From: CAYMJK01 sp043101635
GTDB lineage: Bacteria > Planctomycetota > Phycisphaerae > Phycisphaerales > UBA1924
DNA: 12,652 nucleotides
Reading direction: 5' to 3'
Assembly (NCBI GenBank): GCA_043101635.1
Contig: JBICIE010000330.1
Location: 1 to 12,652 of the forward strand
Shown: positions 6,273 to 12,652 of the stretch, piece by piece
Position numbering within the stretch: the stretch's first letter is position 1
How the letters are laid out: every line of letters starts with the position of its first letter
Program-made: the position numbers and the translations under genes
Notes under the pieces: model-generated
What the model was told of the DNA's origin: nothing
Seen by the model: the letters and a program-made list of their open reading frames with translations, nothing else
Database searches by the model: none

Positions 6273-6310
6273 GTCCAAGTCGCAACTGCGGCGGGCTCGG
6301 CGGGGGCGGC

Positions 6311-6490
6311 TCAGTTGCTGTCTTCCGCGGTGTCCTCGATCTCCTCGCCGGCCGCCTCCAGATCCTCCCCGGCGCCTTCGATGGTGTTGCAGCTCGCGGT
6401 CAGCGCGAGCGCGGTCGCGACGGTCGCTATGGCGGCGGCGGCGCCACAGGCCGCGGCAAGTCGGGATGTGCCGGAGTGTGGGATCTTCAT
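6311..6490 (-). CDS. Entericidin-like small lipoprotein (59 aa)
   Basis: The ATG at complement 6488-6490, with AGGAG 9 nt upstream (6500-6504), opens a 59-residue product. It has a basic start (M-K-I-P-H-S-G-T-S-R), a long Ala-rich hydrophobic segment (11-33), a lipobox-like L-T-A-S-C (C34), then N-T-I-E-G-A-G-E-D-L-E-A-A-G-E-E-I-E-D. C-N-T-[IV]-E-G-A-G-x-D-[IVL]-x-x-A-G-x-x-[IV] is the signature of entericidin EcnA/EcnB-type lipoproteins (PF08085). The mature part is very acidic, about 25 residues, and would be anchored in a membrane by lipid. In enterics these form a toxin/antidote pair, but lone homologues are common and their role is unclear. Position -3 of the lipobox is Thr, which is not ideal. 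It is convergent with the DUF4190 fusion; a dyad and a direct repeat lie upstream. Confidence 0.8.
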   Translation of the reverse strand: MKIPHSGTSRLAAACGAAAAIATVATALALTASCNTIEGAGEDLEAAGEEIEDTAEDSN

Positions 6491-6510
6491 GCGTCAGCGC
6501 TCCTGCCTGG

Positions 6511-6534
6511 GGCGGGTTCGGATGCCAACCCGCC
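6511..6534. promoter_or_regulatory. Inverted repeat upstream of the entericidin-like gene
   Basis: GGCGGGTT (6511-6518) and AACCCGCC (6527-6534) form a perfect 8-bp inverted repeat with an 8-bp spacer. It lies 6 bp upstream of the gene's Shine-Dalgarno. It could be an operator (16-bp centre-to-centre arms) or a 5'-UTR hairpin controlling translation. Confidence 0.35.
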
Positions 6535-6563
6535 GACCGGGCATGATGGCGCGGGGGCCTGAA

Positions 6564-6584
6564 GCGGGCGTGACGCGGGCGTGA
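6564..6584. repeat. Tandem 10-bp direct repeat with 11-bp period
   Basis: GCGGGCGTGA occurs at 6564-6573 and again at 6575-6584, one base apart, so both copies face the same side of the helix. It lies 74-94 bp upstream of the entericidin-like start and past the pilB stop, where an activator or regulator site would be placed. Confidence 0.4.
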
Positions 6585-6630
6585 ATCCCCCCTCACGGGC
6601 GGTCACGAGCTCTTATGCTCCGCCGGGGCG

Positions 6631-8532
6631 TTATACGGCGGCTTCGGTGACGCGGAGGATCTCCTGGGCGGTGGTGAGGCCCTGGGAGACCTTCTTCATG
6701 CCGTCGGCGCGGAGCGAGACCATGCCGCGCTCGATGCACATGCGCCGGAACTCGCTGACGTTGGGATTGCGGGCGATCACATCGCGGAGGTGATCGTCGA
6801 CGGCGAGCAGTTCGTAGATGCCGACTCGTCCGGAGTAGCCGGTGTTGCGGCACTTGTCGCAGCCGGACCCGACGAAGAGGCTGGAGGCTTGGATGCCCTG
6901 CATCTCGAGGTAGTCCTGCATCTCCTCGGAGGGCTGGTCGGGCTTGCGGCAGTTCTGGCAGATGCGGCGGACGAGGCGCTGGGCCAGGACGCCGTTGACG
7001 GCGGCGCCGACGAGGAAGGGCTCGAGGCCGATGTTAACCAGGCGGGTCATGCTGGAGGGGGCGTCGTTGGTGTGCAGCGTGCTGAGCACGAGGTGACCGG
7101 TGAGGGCGGCCTGGACGGCGGTGTGGGCCGTCTCCATGTCGCGGATCTCGCCGAGCATGATGACATCGGGATCCTGGCGCAGCAGGGCCTTGAGGGCCTT
7201 GGCGAAGGTCATGCCGATGCGCTCGTGGGTCTGCGTCTGGGTGATGCCGTCGAGGTGATACTCGACGGGATCCTCGACGGTGGAGATGTTGAGCTTGTTC
7301 TTGTCGAGGGTGCGGAGACTGGAGTAGAGCGTGGTGGTCTTGCCCGAGCCGGTGGGGCCGGTGACCAGCGTGATGCCGTGGGGCGCCTCGACCAGGCCGC
7401 GCCAGATGCGCAGGGTATCTTCCTCGAAGCCGAGATCCTCGAGCTGCACATTGATGCTCTTGGTGTCGAGGATGCGGAGCACGGTCTTCTCGCCGTAGGT
7501 GTTGGGCAGCGTGCTCATGCGCAGGTCGAGCTTGCGTCCGGCGACGGTGCAGCGGATGCGTCCGTCCTGGGGGATGCGGCGCTCGGAGATGTCCAGGTTC
7601 GCCATGATCTTGAGGCGGCTGGTGATCGCGGCGGACATGGACGCCGGCGGGTTCATCATCTCGAAGAGGACGCCGTCGATGCGGAAACGCACCTTGACCT
7701 TCTTGTCGGCCGGCTCGATGTGGATGTCGCTGGCGCCCTCCTTGATGGCGGTCTGAATGATGTAGTTGACGTAGCGGATGACCGGGCTCTCGCCGGCCTG
7801 TTTCTCGAGGTCGACCTCCTCGTGGGCGCCCTTCTCGACCTGAACGTCGCTCTCGTCGACCTGCTCGAGGATCTCGGTCAGGTCGACATCCTCGGCCTCG
7901 CTCTCGGCGCCGTCGCCGGCGATCTCGAGGGCGGCCCGCACATCGAAGCCGGGCACGATCACCAGTTTGACGCCGGGAACGCCCAGGCGGGCGCGGACCT
8001 CATCGAGGAGGAAGACATCGTCGGGGCGCACCACGCCGATGACGGCCCTGGTTCCGCTGGTCCGCAGGGGGAGGACCAGGTTCTCCTTGCAGAAGTCGAC
8101 GCCGAGGCGCTGCAGCATGGCGCCGTCGAACCCGCCGTCGAGCCCCTTGTCCAGATCGACGCGCTCGAAGGGCAGCCGGGCCATGCAGGCGACGACCTCC
8201 TGCACGGCGGCCTCATCGGCGCCCTGTTCCAGCAGCACCTCGACGAGGCGGGCGCCGGGGCTCTGCTTCAGGACGTTCTCGGCGGCGGTAAGCTGGGCCT
8301 CGGTGATGGCGCCGGCGCGGACCAGTTCCGGCCCGAGCCGGGTGGGCGTCTGCCGATCGGCGGGCGCGGCCTGCTGCGGGTCGGCGCCGGAGGTCGGCGC
8401 AAAGACGGCGCTGAGCCCGGAGCCGCCTTCCGGCGGGGTCGACGCGGCGTCGGCCTGCCCGGGCCCGGGCGATCCGCCTCCGGCGCCGCCGCTGAGGCGG
8501 CTGAGGATGTCGTCGACGTTGTACTTCGGCAA
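6631..8532 (-). CDS. pilB: Type IV pilus / type II secretion assembly ATPase PilB/GspE
   Basis: The 633-residue cytoplasmic hexameric ATPase powers extension of (pseudo)pilin filaments. In order: a Gly/Pro-rich tail with an L-S-G-G-A-G-G-G motif (13-20); an N-terminal GspE/MshEN domain (about 65-200); an acidic linker (205-245); N2 (250-380); Walker A G-P-T-G-S-G-K-T (392-399); Asp box T-V-E-D-P-V-E-Y (418-425); Walker B D-V-I-M-L-G-E-I-R-D (456-465); and His box T-G-H-L-V-L-S-T-L-H-T-N-D (478-490). A four-Cys zinc site (C525, C528, C558, C561) is typical of PilB/GspE rather than PilT. The start is TTG at complement 8530-8532, with a G-rich GAGGGGGGA (8536-8544) just upstream; no ATG or GTG lies in the 18-nt gap and the next Met is residue 117. 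It is last in the pil operon. PilB versus GspE cannot be settled from sequence alone. Confidence 0.93.
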   Translation of the reverse strand: MPKYNVDDILSRLSGGAGGGSPGPGQADAASTPPEGGSGLSAVFAPTSGADPQQAAPADRQTPTRLGPELVRAGAITEAQLTAAENVLKQSPGARLVEVLLEQGADEAAVQEVVACMARLPFERVDLDKGLDGGFDGAMLQRLGVDFCKENLVLPLRTSGTRAVIGVVRPDDVFLLDEVRARLGVPGVKLVIVPGFDVRAALEIAGDGAESEAEDVDLTEILEQVDESDVQVEKGAHEEVDLEKQAGESPVIRYVNYIIQTAIKEGASDIHIEPADKKVKVRFRIDGVLFEMMNPPASMSAAITSRLKIMANLDISERRIPQDGRIRCTVAGRKLDLRMSTLPNTYGEKTVLRILDTKSINVQLEDLGFEEDTLRIWRGLVEAPHGITLVTGPTGSGKTTTLYSSLRTLDKNKLNISTVEDPVEYHLDGITQTQTHERIGMTFAKALKALLRQDPDVIMLGEIRDMETAHTAVQAALTGHLVLSTLHTNDAPSSMTRLVNIGLEPFLVGAAVNGVLAQRLVRRICQNCRKPDQPSEEMQDYLEMQGIQASSLFVGSGCDKCRNTGYSGRVGIYELLAVDDHLRDVIARNPNVSEFRRMCIERGMVSLRADGMKKVSQGLTTAQEILRVTEAAV

Positions 8533-8550
8533 CGGTCCCCCCTCGGCGTC

Positions 8551-9204
8551 TCAGTTGGCCATCGTGACTTCGAAGACCTGGCCATCGACCGTCAGGAAGA
8601 CCGTGCGATCTTCGATGCGGGTGATGCGCAGGAACTCCTCCACGACATCGCCGACGCGCAGGAGCTTCCCGTTGATCTTCGCGATAGGAACCCGGCCCAG
8701 GATGATGCTCTGCACGTGGACACGCCCGACGGCGGCCTGGATCTCGACGCGGCGTCGCTCGATGGCGGCCTTGCTCGGATCGGTGACAGGGCCGGCGGCG
8801 CGGGTTTCGGTCTGGCCGTCGACGAGAATGAACGGGTCGTTCTTGATGTTCTCGGCGGGGATCTGGTCGGGCGGGCCCGTCTCGGCGAGGGCCGCGAGGA
8901 TCTCATCCTCGTTCTCGAGCTTCTGGCCCTTGGTCTCCGGCGGCACGATGACGAGGGGCGCGCTGTCCCACTCGATGCCCACCTTGGTCCCCTCGCGTCG
9001 CATCAGGAACAGGGCCCCGGCGGCGACGATGAGCACGAGTCCGACGGCCATGGCCTGGAGCGGCAGGGTCTTCTTCGGGGCGCTGGCGGTGGCAACGTCG
9101 AAGTCGTCGCCGCCGCCGCTGCCGCCGCTGAGCTGGGTCATGATTGACTGTGACTGGGCCGCCTCGTCATGGGCCCCGTCCTCGGGCATGTTGAAGTCGG
9201 TCAT
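8551..9204 (-). CDS. PilP/GspC-like platform protein with one membrane helix
   Basis: The 217-residue protein has an acidic, Gly-rich cytoplasmic tail (1-44), one membrane helix (about 48-68) and a periplasmic part. E-N-I-K-N-D-P-F (118-125) resembles the R-D-P-F element of PilP. The terminal domain (152-216) contains I-I-L-G-R-V-P-I-A-K-I-N-G-K-L-L-R-V-G-D-V-V and ends V-F-L-T-V-D-G-Q-V-F-E-V-T-M. This is the small beta-domain of PilP/GspC/GspB, which in those systems contacts the secretin. I infer that it joins the inner-membrane platform to the outer-membrane channel. Canonical PilP is a lipoprotein; here a membrane helix replaces the lipid, as in GspC. The ATG overlaps the pilO stop by 4 nt (ATGA), and GGAGGA (9213-9218) lies 8 nt upstream, so translation is probably coupled. 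The tail motif I-M-T-Q-L-S-G-G-S-G-G-G is shared with the ATPase. Confidence 0.75.
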   Translation of the reverse strand: MTDFNMPEDGAHDEAAQSQSIMTQLSGGSGGGDDFDVATASAPKKTLPLQAMAVGLVLIVAAGALFLMRREGTKVGIEWDSAPLVIVPPETKGQKLENEDEILAALAETGPPDQIPAENIKNDPFILVDGQTETRAAGPVTDPSKAAIERRRVEIQAAVGRVHVQSIILGRVPIAKINGKLLRVGDVVEEFLRITRIEDRTVFLTVDGQVFEVTMAN

Positions 9205-9749
9205 GAGCCGAGTCCTCCATCATCCTGCTGGAAGTAGATGCTGAGGGTGAACTGCGCTTCCATGTATCCATCAGTGCGGTCGGAGCGCTTGATCGTGAAG
9301 TCCGGGATCTTGGTGATGCGCTGGAGCTTCTCGAGTTCGAGCAGGAAGTTGTAGAAGCCGCGGAAGTCGCCCTCGATGGTCATGTCCAGCGGCTGCTCCA
9401 TGTACATGGCCGCCTTGACCGGCTTCTTGGCCTCCATGACGGGGGCCTCCAGCCCGCTCTCCAGCGCCAGGTCGGAGACCTGTCGGAGGATGTCGGCGAT
9501 CTCCTTGTTGGTCGGCAGGCGGGCCTCGATGGCCTGGATGCTCTCGCCGATGTCGCGGTTGGCCTGCTCCAGGTCGGCGGCCTGGGCGGTGGCCTCCTGC
9601 AGTTTGGCGAGCATCTCGCGCTTGTGGCCGATCTCGGCCTTGGCCTGCGCGATCACCTGGTTCTGCGGCCGGAACACGAAGTACCAGCTTGCCAGGGGAA
9701 CGGCGATGAGGATGAGCAGCAGGACGAACTCTCGCAGACCGAACTTCAT
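9201..9749 (-). CDS. pilO: Type IV pilus inner-membrane platform protein PilO
   Basis: The 182-residue product fits the PilO architecture: short cytoplasmic start M-K-F-G-L-R-E, one membrane helix (7-25), periplasmic coiled coil (about 30-78) and a ferredoxin-like domain (82-174) with D-M-T-I-E-G-D-F-R-G-F-Y-N-F-L-L-E-L-E-K-L-Q-R at 122-144. The phrase 'G-x-Y-x-x-L-L-x-F-L-x-x-L-E' is typical of PilO. It should heterodimerise with PilN through coiled coils and hold the PilM/PilN/PilO ring. The ATG is 3 nt after the pilN stop, and AGGAGGG (9759-9765) lies inside the end of pilN. The stop overlaps the next gene. GspM would be an alternative name if this is a secretion system. Confidence 0.88.
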   Translation of the reverse strand: MKFGLREFVLLLILIAVPLASWYFVFRPQNQVIAQAKAEIGHKREMLAKLQEATAQAADLEQANRDIGESIQAIEARLPTNKEIADILRQVSDLALESGLEAPVMEAKKPVKAAMYMEQPLDMTIEGDFRGFYNFLLELEKLQRITKIPDFTIKRSDRTDGYMEAQFTLSIYFQQDDGGLGS

Positions 9750-9752
9750 GGC

Positions 9753-10580
9753 TTACCGCCCTCCTGCGGAGGTTTCGGGAACATCGGTGACCGCGTCCTC
9801 GACCGGTCCGGCGTTCTCTTCGCCCGCCGGGTCGTCGAAGACCTTCTCACCCTTGCGCAGCTCGGCGACCGGCTCGACGGAGCGGGCGTCGGCGTCCGGG
9901 CGCAGGCGGGCGATGAGTTCGAATTTGCGCAGATCGATGTCGCTGATGCGCGTCGGCTTGATGTAGGTCAGGTCGACGCCCTCCAGCAGCGGGCTGTTCT
10001 TGAGGGAGGCGAGGTAGTCGGCGATGTCGTTGTTCTCCTGGGAGACGCCGACGACGGTGAGGTTGTACTCGTACTTGGGCGCCGTGACGCGCGTCTGCTC
10101 GGGAACCGGCGGCTGGGTGGTCTGGCCGGTGCGCGTCAGCGTCCCGGTCTGCTGCGCGGCCGGGGCGGGCTGCGTCGGGCGCTGCATGACGCGCTTGCTC
10201 TTGAGTTCCATGCTCAGCAGGGTGATGTTCTCGGGCATCCGGGTGACGAGCTCGGCGGTCAGGAGGCTGCGCGGGATGCGCTCGATGAGGGCGGTGGTGA
10301 TCTCCGCCTTGGCGAGCATCTCGGCCTTCTGCTGCTCCAGGGCCTTGAGCTGTTCGATCTTCTGCGCCTCGCGGGTGTACTCGGCGTTGATCGCCTCCTG
10401 CTCGCTGCGGACGTCGATCCACTGGCGATTGGTGACGAAGAAGGCGGCGGCGACGCCGAACATCACGACGCCGAAGAGCACGAGCGTGAGCAGGCTGGCC
10501 CGCTTCTCGGCCCGGGAGTGGATGTAGTCGTCGGGCAGGAAGCCGCCGGGAGAACCGCTGCTGGATTGCATTGCGAACAT
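9753..10580 (-). CDS. pilN: Type IV pilus inner-membrane platform protein PilN (long form)
   Basis: The 275-residue protein has a cytoplasmic tail with G-F-L-P-D-D-Y (13-19), a membrane helix (29-49), a coiled coil (53-95) and a periplasmic ferredoxin-like domain split by a Pro/Gln/Thr-rich insert (134-168). The usual PilN tail I-N-L-L-P-W-R, which fits a groove in PilM, is reduced to F-L-P here. A 45-residue acidic tail follows the fold (231-275). Canonical PilN is about 180-200 residues, so insert and tail account for the extra length. The start is ATG at 10580 with GGAG (10589-10592) 8 nt upstream; a second Met at residue 4 is too far from the RBS. The pilM stop is 15 nt upstream, so the RBS overlaps the pilM-pilN gap. 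It partners with PilM and PilO. Confidence 0.82.
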   Translation of the reverse strand: MFAMQSSSGSPGGFLPDDYIHSRAEKRASLLTLVLFGVVMFGVAAAFFVTNRQWIDVRSEQEAINAEYTREAQKIEQLKALEQQKAEMLAKAEITTALIERIPRSLLTAELVTRMPENITLLSMELKSKRVMQRPTQPAPAAQQTGTLTRTGQTTQPPVPEQTRVTAPKYEYNLTVVGVSQENNDIADYLASLKNSPLLEGVDLTYIKPTRISDIDLRKFELIARLRPDADARSVEPVAELRKGEKVFDDPAGEENAGPVEDAVTDVPETSAGGR

Positions 10581-10595
10581 GGGACCGGCTCCGGT

Positions 10596-11819
10596 TTACA
10601 GGTCGGCTGGGCTCATGCACAGACCGATGGCGAGGGCCCAGCCCGGCTGCGGGCCACCCAGGTCGACGCCGACGACCGGCTCCGAGCCGGTCCGGCGCAC
10701 GCGGGAGAGGGGGTCGGCGATCTGGGCCGGCAGCCCGAGGGCGCGGGCGACGTGCTGGCACATGGGTGTGTGGCGCGACTCGCCGCCGAGGAAGACCAGC
10801 GACTCGACGGGCTGGTCCGGGAAGGTCGAGCGGTGATACCGCAGACAGGCGCTGATGTCGTCGGTGAGGATCTCCAGCGGCTCGGCCAGCGTGTCGGGCC
10901 GGTCGGCCACGGCAGCGCCGGAGCGGGCGCCCTCCTTGCGCATGGCCGCGTTCAGCAGGGCCATGCCGGCGCCGGAGCCGGCGCCGGATCCGGCGCTGCC
11001 TTCCATGGCCGGCGCGCTGGTGAGGCTGGTCATCCGCAGCCGGCGCTGGCGGGCCTCGGCCAGCGATGCGCCGCCGCGGCTGGCGATGGCCTCATCGAGA
11101 TGGCGGCCGCCGAGGTCGATGCGGCGGGCGAAGACGATCTTGCCTCCGTGGGCGATCATCACCTTCGAGCCGCCGGCGCCGATGTCCAGGACCAGCCGCG
11201 CCTCGCCATCGGCGCCGACGGCGATGTGGCTGACGGCCTTGAGGGTGGCCTGGAACTCGCTGTGCATGCCGACCGGCTCGAGGCGGGCGTTGCGCATCGA
11301 CTTCATGAGTCGCAGCACCAGCTCGCGGCTGGCGGCCATGCAGATCACTTCGGTCTTGCCGGCGCCGGCTCCGGCCGTGAGGTCCCCGACCTCGATGTGG
11401 CGCAGGACCACGGCGGCGGGATCGCACTCGAGTTGCACCGGCGCGGCGGTCTTGACGTGGGCGTCGATCGTGACGCCCTCGGTCCGCGGGAAGCGCATGT
11501 GCTTGCACACGGTGAGGACGCTGGGCAGGGCGCAGATCGCCCGCCGACCCTTGAAGCCCGCGGCCCGGACCAGGTCCGGGAGCTGCGCCATCTGCCAGGC
11601 CAGTCGCCTGGAGGGCTCGGCCCGCAGTTCGTCGGGCGTCTCCAGGCACGCCGCGCTGACCAGGGCGGGGGACTCAGCGCTGGTGAGCTGCACGGCCTTG
11701 AGGGCGGAGGTCCCGAAATCGACACCGATCGGCGTCGCGCCGTTCTTGATCAGTCCGGGCGGCGCCAGCTCGCGCAGATTGGCAAGCTCACGCAGGTTGG
11801 ACAGATTGATGCCTTTCAC
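10596..11819 (-). CDS. pilM: Actin-like pilus assembly ATPase PilM
   Basis: The 407-residue cytoplasmic actin-fold protein binds the PilN tail and couples the ATPase to the membrane platform. Phosphate-1 loop: I-G-V-D-F-G-T-S-A-L-K-A-V-Q-L (31-45). Phosphate-2: L-V-L-D-I-G-A-G-G-S-K-V-M-I (209-222). Adenosine region: L-V-F-L-G-G-E-S-R-H (341-350). R-I-D-L-G-G (233-238) is also a PilM feature. I chose GTG at complement 11817-11819 because AGGAGG (11826-11831) lies 6 nt upstream; the frame is open 26 codons further but lacks an RBS. Odd points are an N-terminal extension with a tandem N-L-R-E-L-A repeat (8-19), and a Gly/Ala/Ser-rich insert (about 273-286) encoded by GC-rich near-repeats. It is the first gene of the pil operon; no convincing promoter is visible in the 199-bp gap upstream. 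Confidence 0.9.
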   Translation of the reverse strand: MKGINLSNLRELANLRELAPPGLIKNGATPIGVDFGTSALKAVQLTSAESPALVSAACLETPDELRAEPSRRLAWQMAQLPDLVRAAGFKGRRAICALPSVLTVCKHMRFPRTEGVTIDAHVKTAAPVQLECDPAAVVLRHIEVGDLTAGAGAGKTEVICMAASRELVLRLMKSMRNARLEPVGMHSEFQATLKAVSHIAVGADGEARLVLDIGAGGSKVMIAHGGKIVFARRIDLGGRHLDEAIASRGGASLAEARQRRLRMTSLTSAPAMEGSAGSGAGSGAGMALLNAAMRKEGARSGAAVADRPDTLAEPLEILTDDISACLRYHRSTFPDQPVESLVFLGGESRHTPMCQHVARALGLPAQIADPLSRVRRTGSEPVVGVDLGGPQPGWALAIGLCMSPADL

Positions 11820-12018
11820 GAGCCGCCTCCTGCCGTGCGCAGCCAGACCCGGTGTGGATGTCCCGGCTGTCTGCGATCTCGGGGAGCATCGGCCCAAGGG
11901 GCGTGCTGATCCACCCGCTCAGGTGGGGGGCCCGGGCCGGTGGGCCGGCGCCTGCGGGCGCAGACGGCGCAGCCTGCCCAGCCGGCGCAGGTGGCGCGGG
12001 CTTTGCGGACCCCGCCTG

Positions 12019-12652
12019 CTAGGCCAGCAGTTCGGGAAGCCTGGAGGCAAGGTCCGAGAGGCGCTCCAGCGCGCGGTCCAGGTCCCACCGCTGGGCGCTG
12101 CGCCGGCCGGTGGTGTTGCTGATGACCCGCAGCTCGGCGAAGGGCGCGCCGGCTCGCCACGCCGCCAGGCCGGCTGCTGCGCCCTCCATCGCCTCGGCGA
12201 TGGCGCCGGCGTCGGCGCGCTGGCGGGCGAGGGCGTCTGTCCCGCTGCACGTCGAGACGGTGGCGATCGGTCCGCGATGCTCGGCCAGGCGCCCCAGCCG
12301 GCCGCACAGGGCGGGATCGACGGGTATCGGACCCGGCTCGGGACCGATGGCGAAGCCCAGCGCATCGCAGGTCAGGAAGGACTCGTCGGTCTGGACGCCC
12401 TCGTCGACGAACAGGCAGCAGGCGGCGATGACGGCGTCGGCGATCGCCAGGCCACCTCCGGGGAGGGCTCCGGCGACTCCGAGGCAGATGACGGGCCGGT
12501 CGGGGCCGGGCCCCCATCGGGCCGCGGCGGCTGCGGCGTTGGCCTTGCCGATGCCCGACATCGCCATTTCCAGCCCGCTGCGGGGGGCGATGGCCCGCCA
12601 GGGGGCCACCTCGGCGGGCTCGGCGCGAATCCCCCGGGCGACCGCGGCGAAT
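12019..12652 (-). CDS. mqnB: Futalosine hydrolase (5' end beyond the window)
   Basis: The reading frame is open to the window edge and coding-like from the first visible codon (F-A-A-V-A-R-G-I-R-A-E-P-A-E-V), so the start lies outside. About 210 residues are visible. The protein splits futalosine into dehypoxanthinyl futalosine and hypoxanthine in the alternative (Mqn) menaquinone pathway; it belongs to the nucleoside phosphorylase/MTAN superfamily. Landmarks are S-G-I-G-K-A-N-A-A-A-A, L-G-V-A-G-A-L-P, the VDEGVQT-like F-V-D-E-G-V-Q-T-D-E-S-F, the catalytic-region E-A-M-E-G-A-A (purine/ribose binding), and I-S-N-T-T-G-R-R with W-D-L-D-R-A-L near the C-terminus. It is co-directional with pilM but 199 bp upstream of it, so probably a separate unit. 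Quinone-pathway role is family knowledge; it implies menaquinone respiration here. Confidence 0.87.
   Translation of the reverse strand, partial: FAAVARGIRAEPAEVAPWRAIAPRSGLEMAMSGIGKANAAAAAARWGPGPDRPVICLGVAGALPGGGLAIADAVIAACCLFVDEGVQTDESFLTCDALGFAIGPEPGPIPVDPALCGRLGRLAEHRGPIATVSTCSGTDALARQRADAGAIAEAMEGAAAGLAAWRAGAPFAELRVISNTTGRRSAQRWDLDRALERLSDLASRLPELLA

Noticed and set aside
11820..11897. 26-residue N-terminal extension of PilM
   Set aside because: It would run across the AGGAGG ribosome binding site of the GTG start at 11819 and is Arg/Gly-rich without similarity to PilM.
11820..12018. Terminator or promoter in the 199-bp gap between mqnB and pilM
   Set aside because: Apart from the pilM RBS, only short GC-rich dyads such as GCCGG-TGGG-CCGGC at 11936-11949 are present, without T-tract or recognisable -10/-35 pair.

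Overview
The window is very GC-rich DNA from a Gram-negative-type bacterium. I infer a planctomycete, probably of the Phycisphaerae. The inference rests on the base composition, heavy GTG/TTG start use, a pilM-pilN-pilO-pilP-like-pilB block, a futalosine-pathway gene, an IS110 transposase of the 'VGLDYH' type and many short palindromic repeats. No rRNA, tRNA or CRISPR array is visible, so the taxonomy stays an inference.

Region 1 (1-1310) is mobile and repeat-rich. The left edge holds the first 18 codons of an IS110-family transposase, reading leftwards out of the window. Its upstream non-coding end (57 to about 225) folds into three perfect hairpins. The hairpin next to the gene buries the transposase ribosome binding site. 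One loop strand of that hairpin is an exact 10-base complement of a site at 216-225 that starts with a CT dinucleotide. This is the layout expected of an IS110 bridge RNA with a donor guide, and it is the most interesting item in the window. Just outside the proposed end is a REP-like palindrome (234-252), then a heptamer repeat, then an unrecognised helix-turn-helix-like reading frame carrying two in-frame copies of a 49-bp palindromic element, 315 bp apart.

Region 2 (1311-6490) holds ordinary chromosomal genes, several of them in convergent pairs: a 57-residue membrane protein and an O-methyltransferase (+); an LpxR-like outer-membrane lipid A deacylase (-); a TM2-domain protein (+); acetyl-CoA synthetase (-); a DUF4190-like membrane protein fused to a GspG-like pseudopilin domain (+); and a 59-residue entericidin-like lipoprotein (-).

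Region 3 (6631-11819, - strand) is a compact operon for a type IV pilus or type II secretion inner-membrane platform, in the order pilM, pilN, pilO, pilP/gspC-like, pilB/gspE. The gaps are 15, 3, -4 and 18 nt. The actin-like PilM (cytoplasm) should dock on PilN/PilO (inner membrane). The PilP/GspC-like protein would link the platform to an outer-membrane secretin encoded elsewhere, and the ATPase powers assembly. Secretin, PilC/GspF, prepilins and peptidase are not in this window.

Region 4 (12019-12652, - strand) is a 5'-truncated futalosine hydrolase (mqnB) for menaquinone synthesis.
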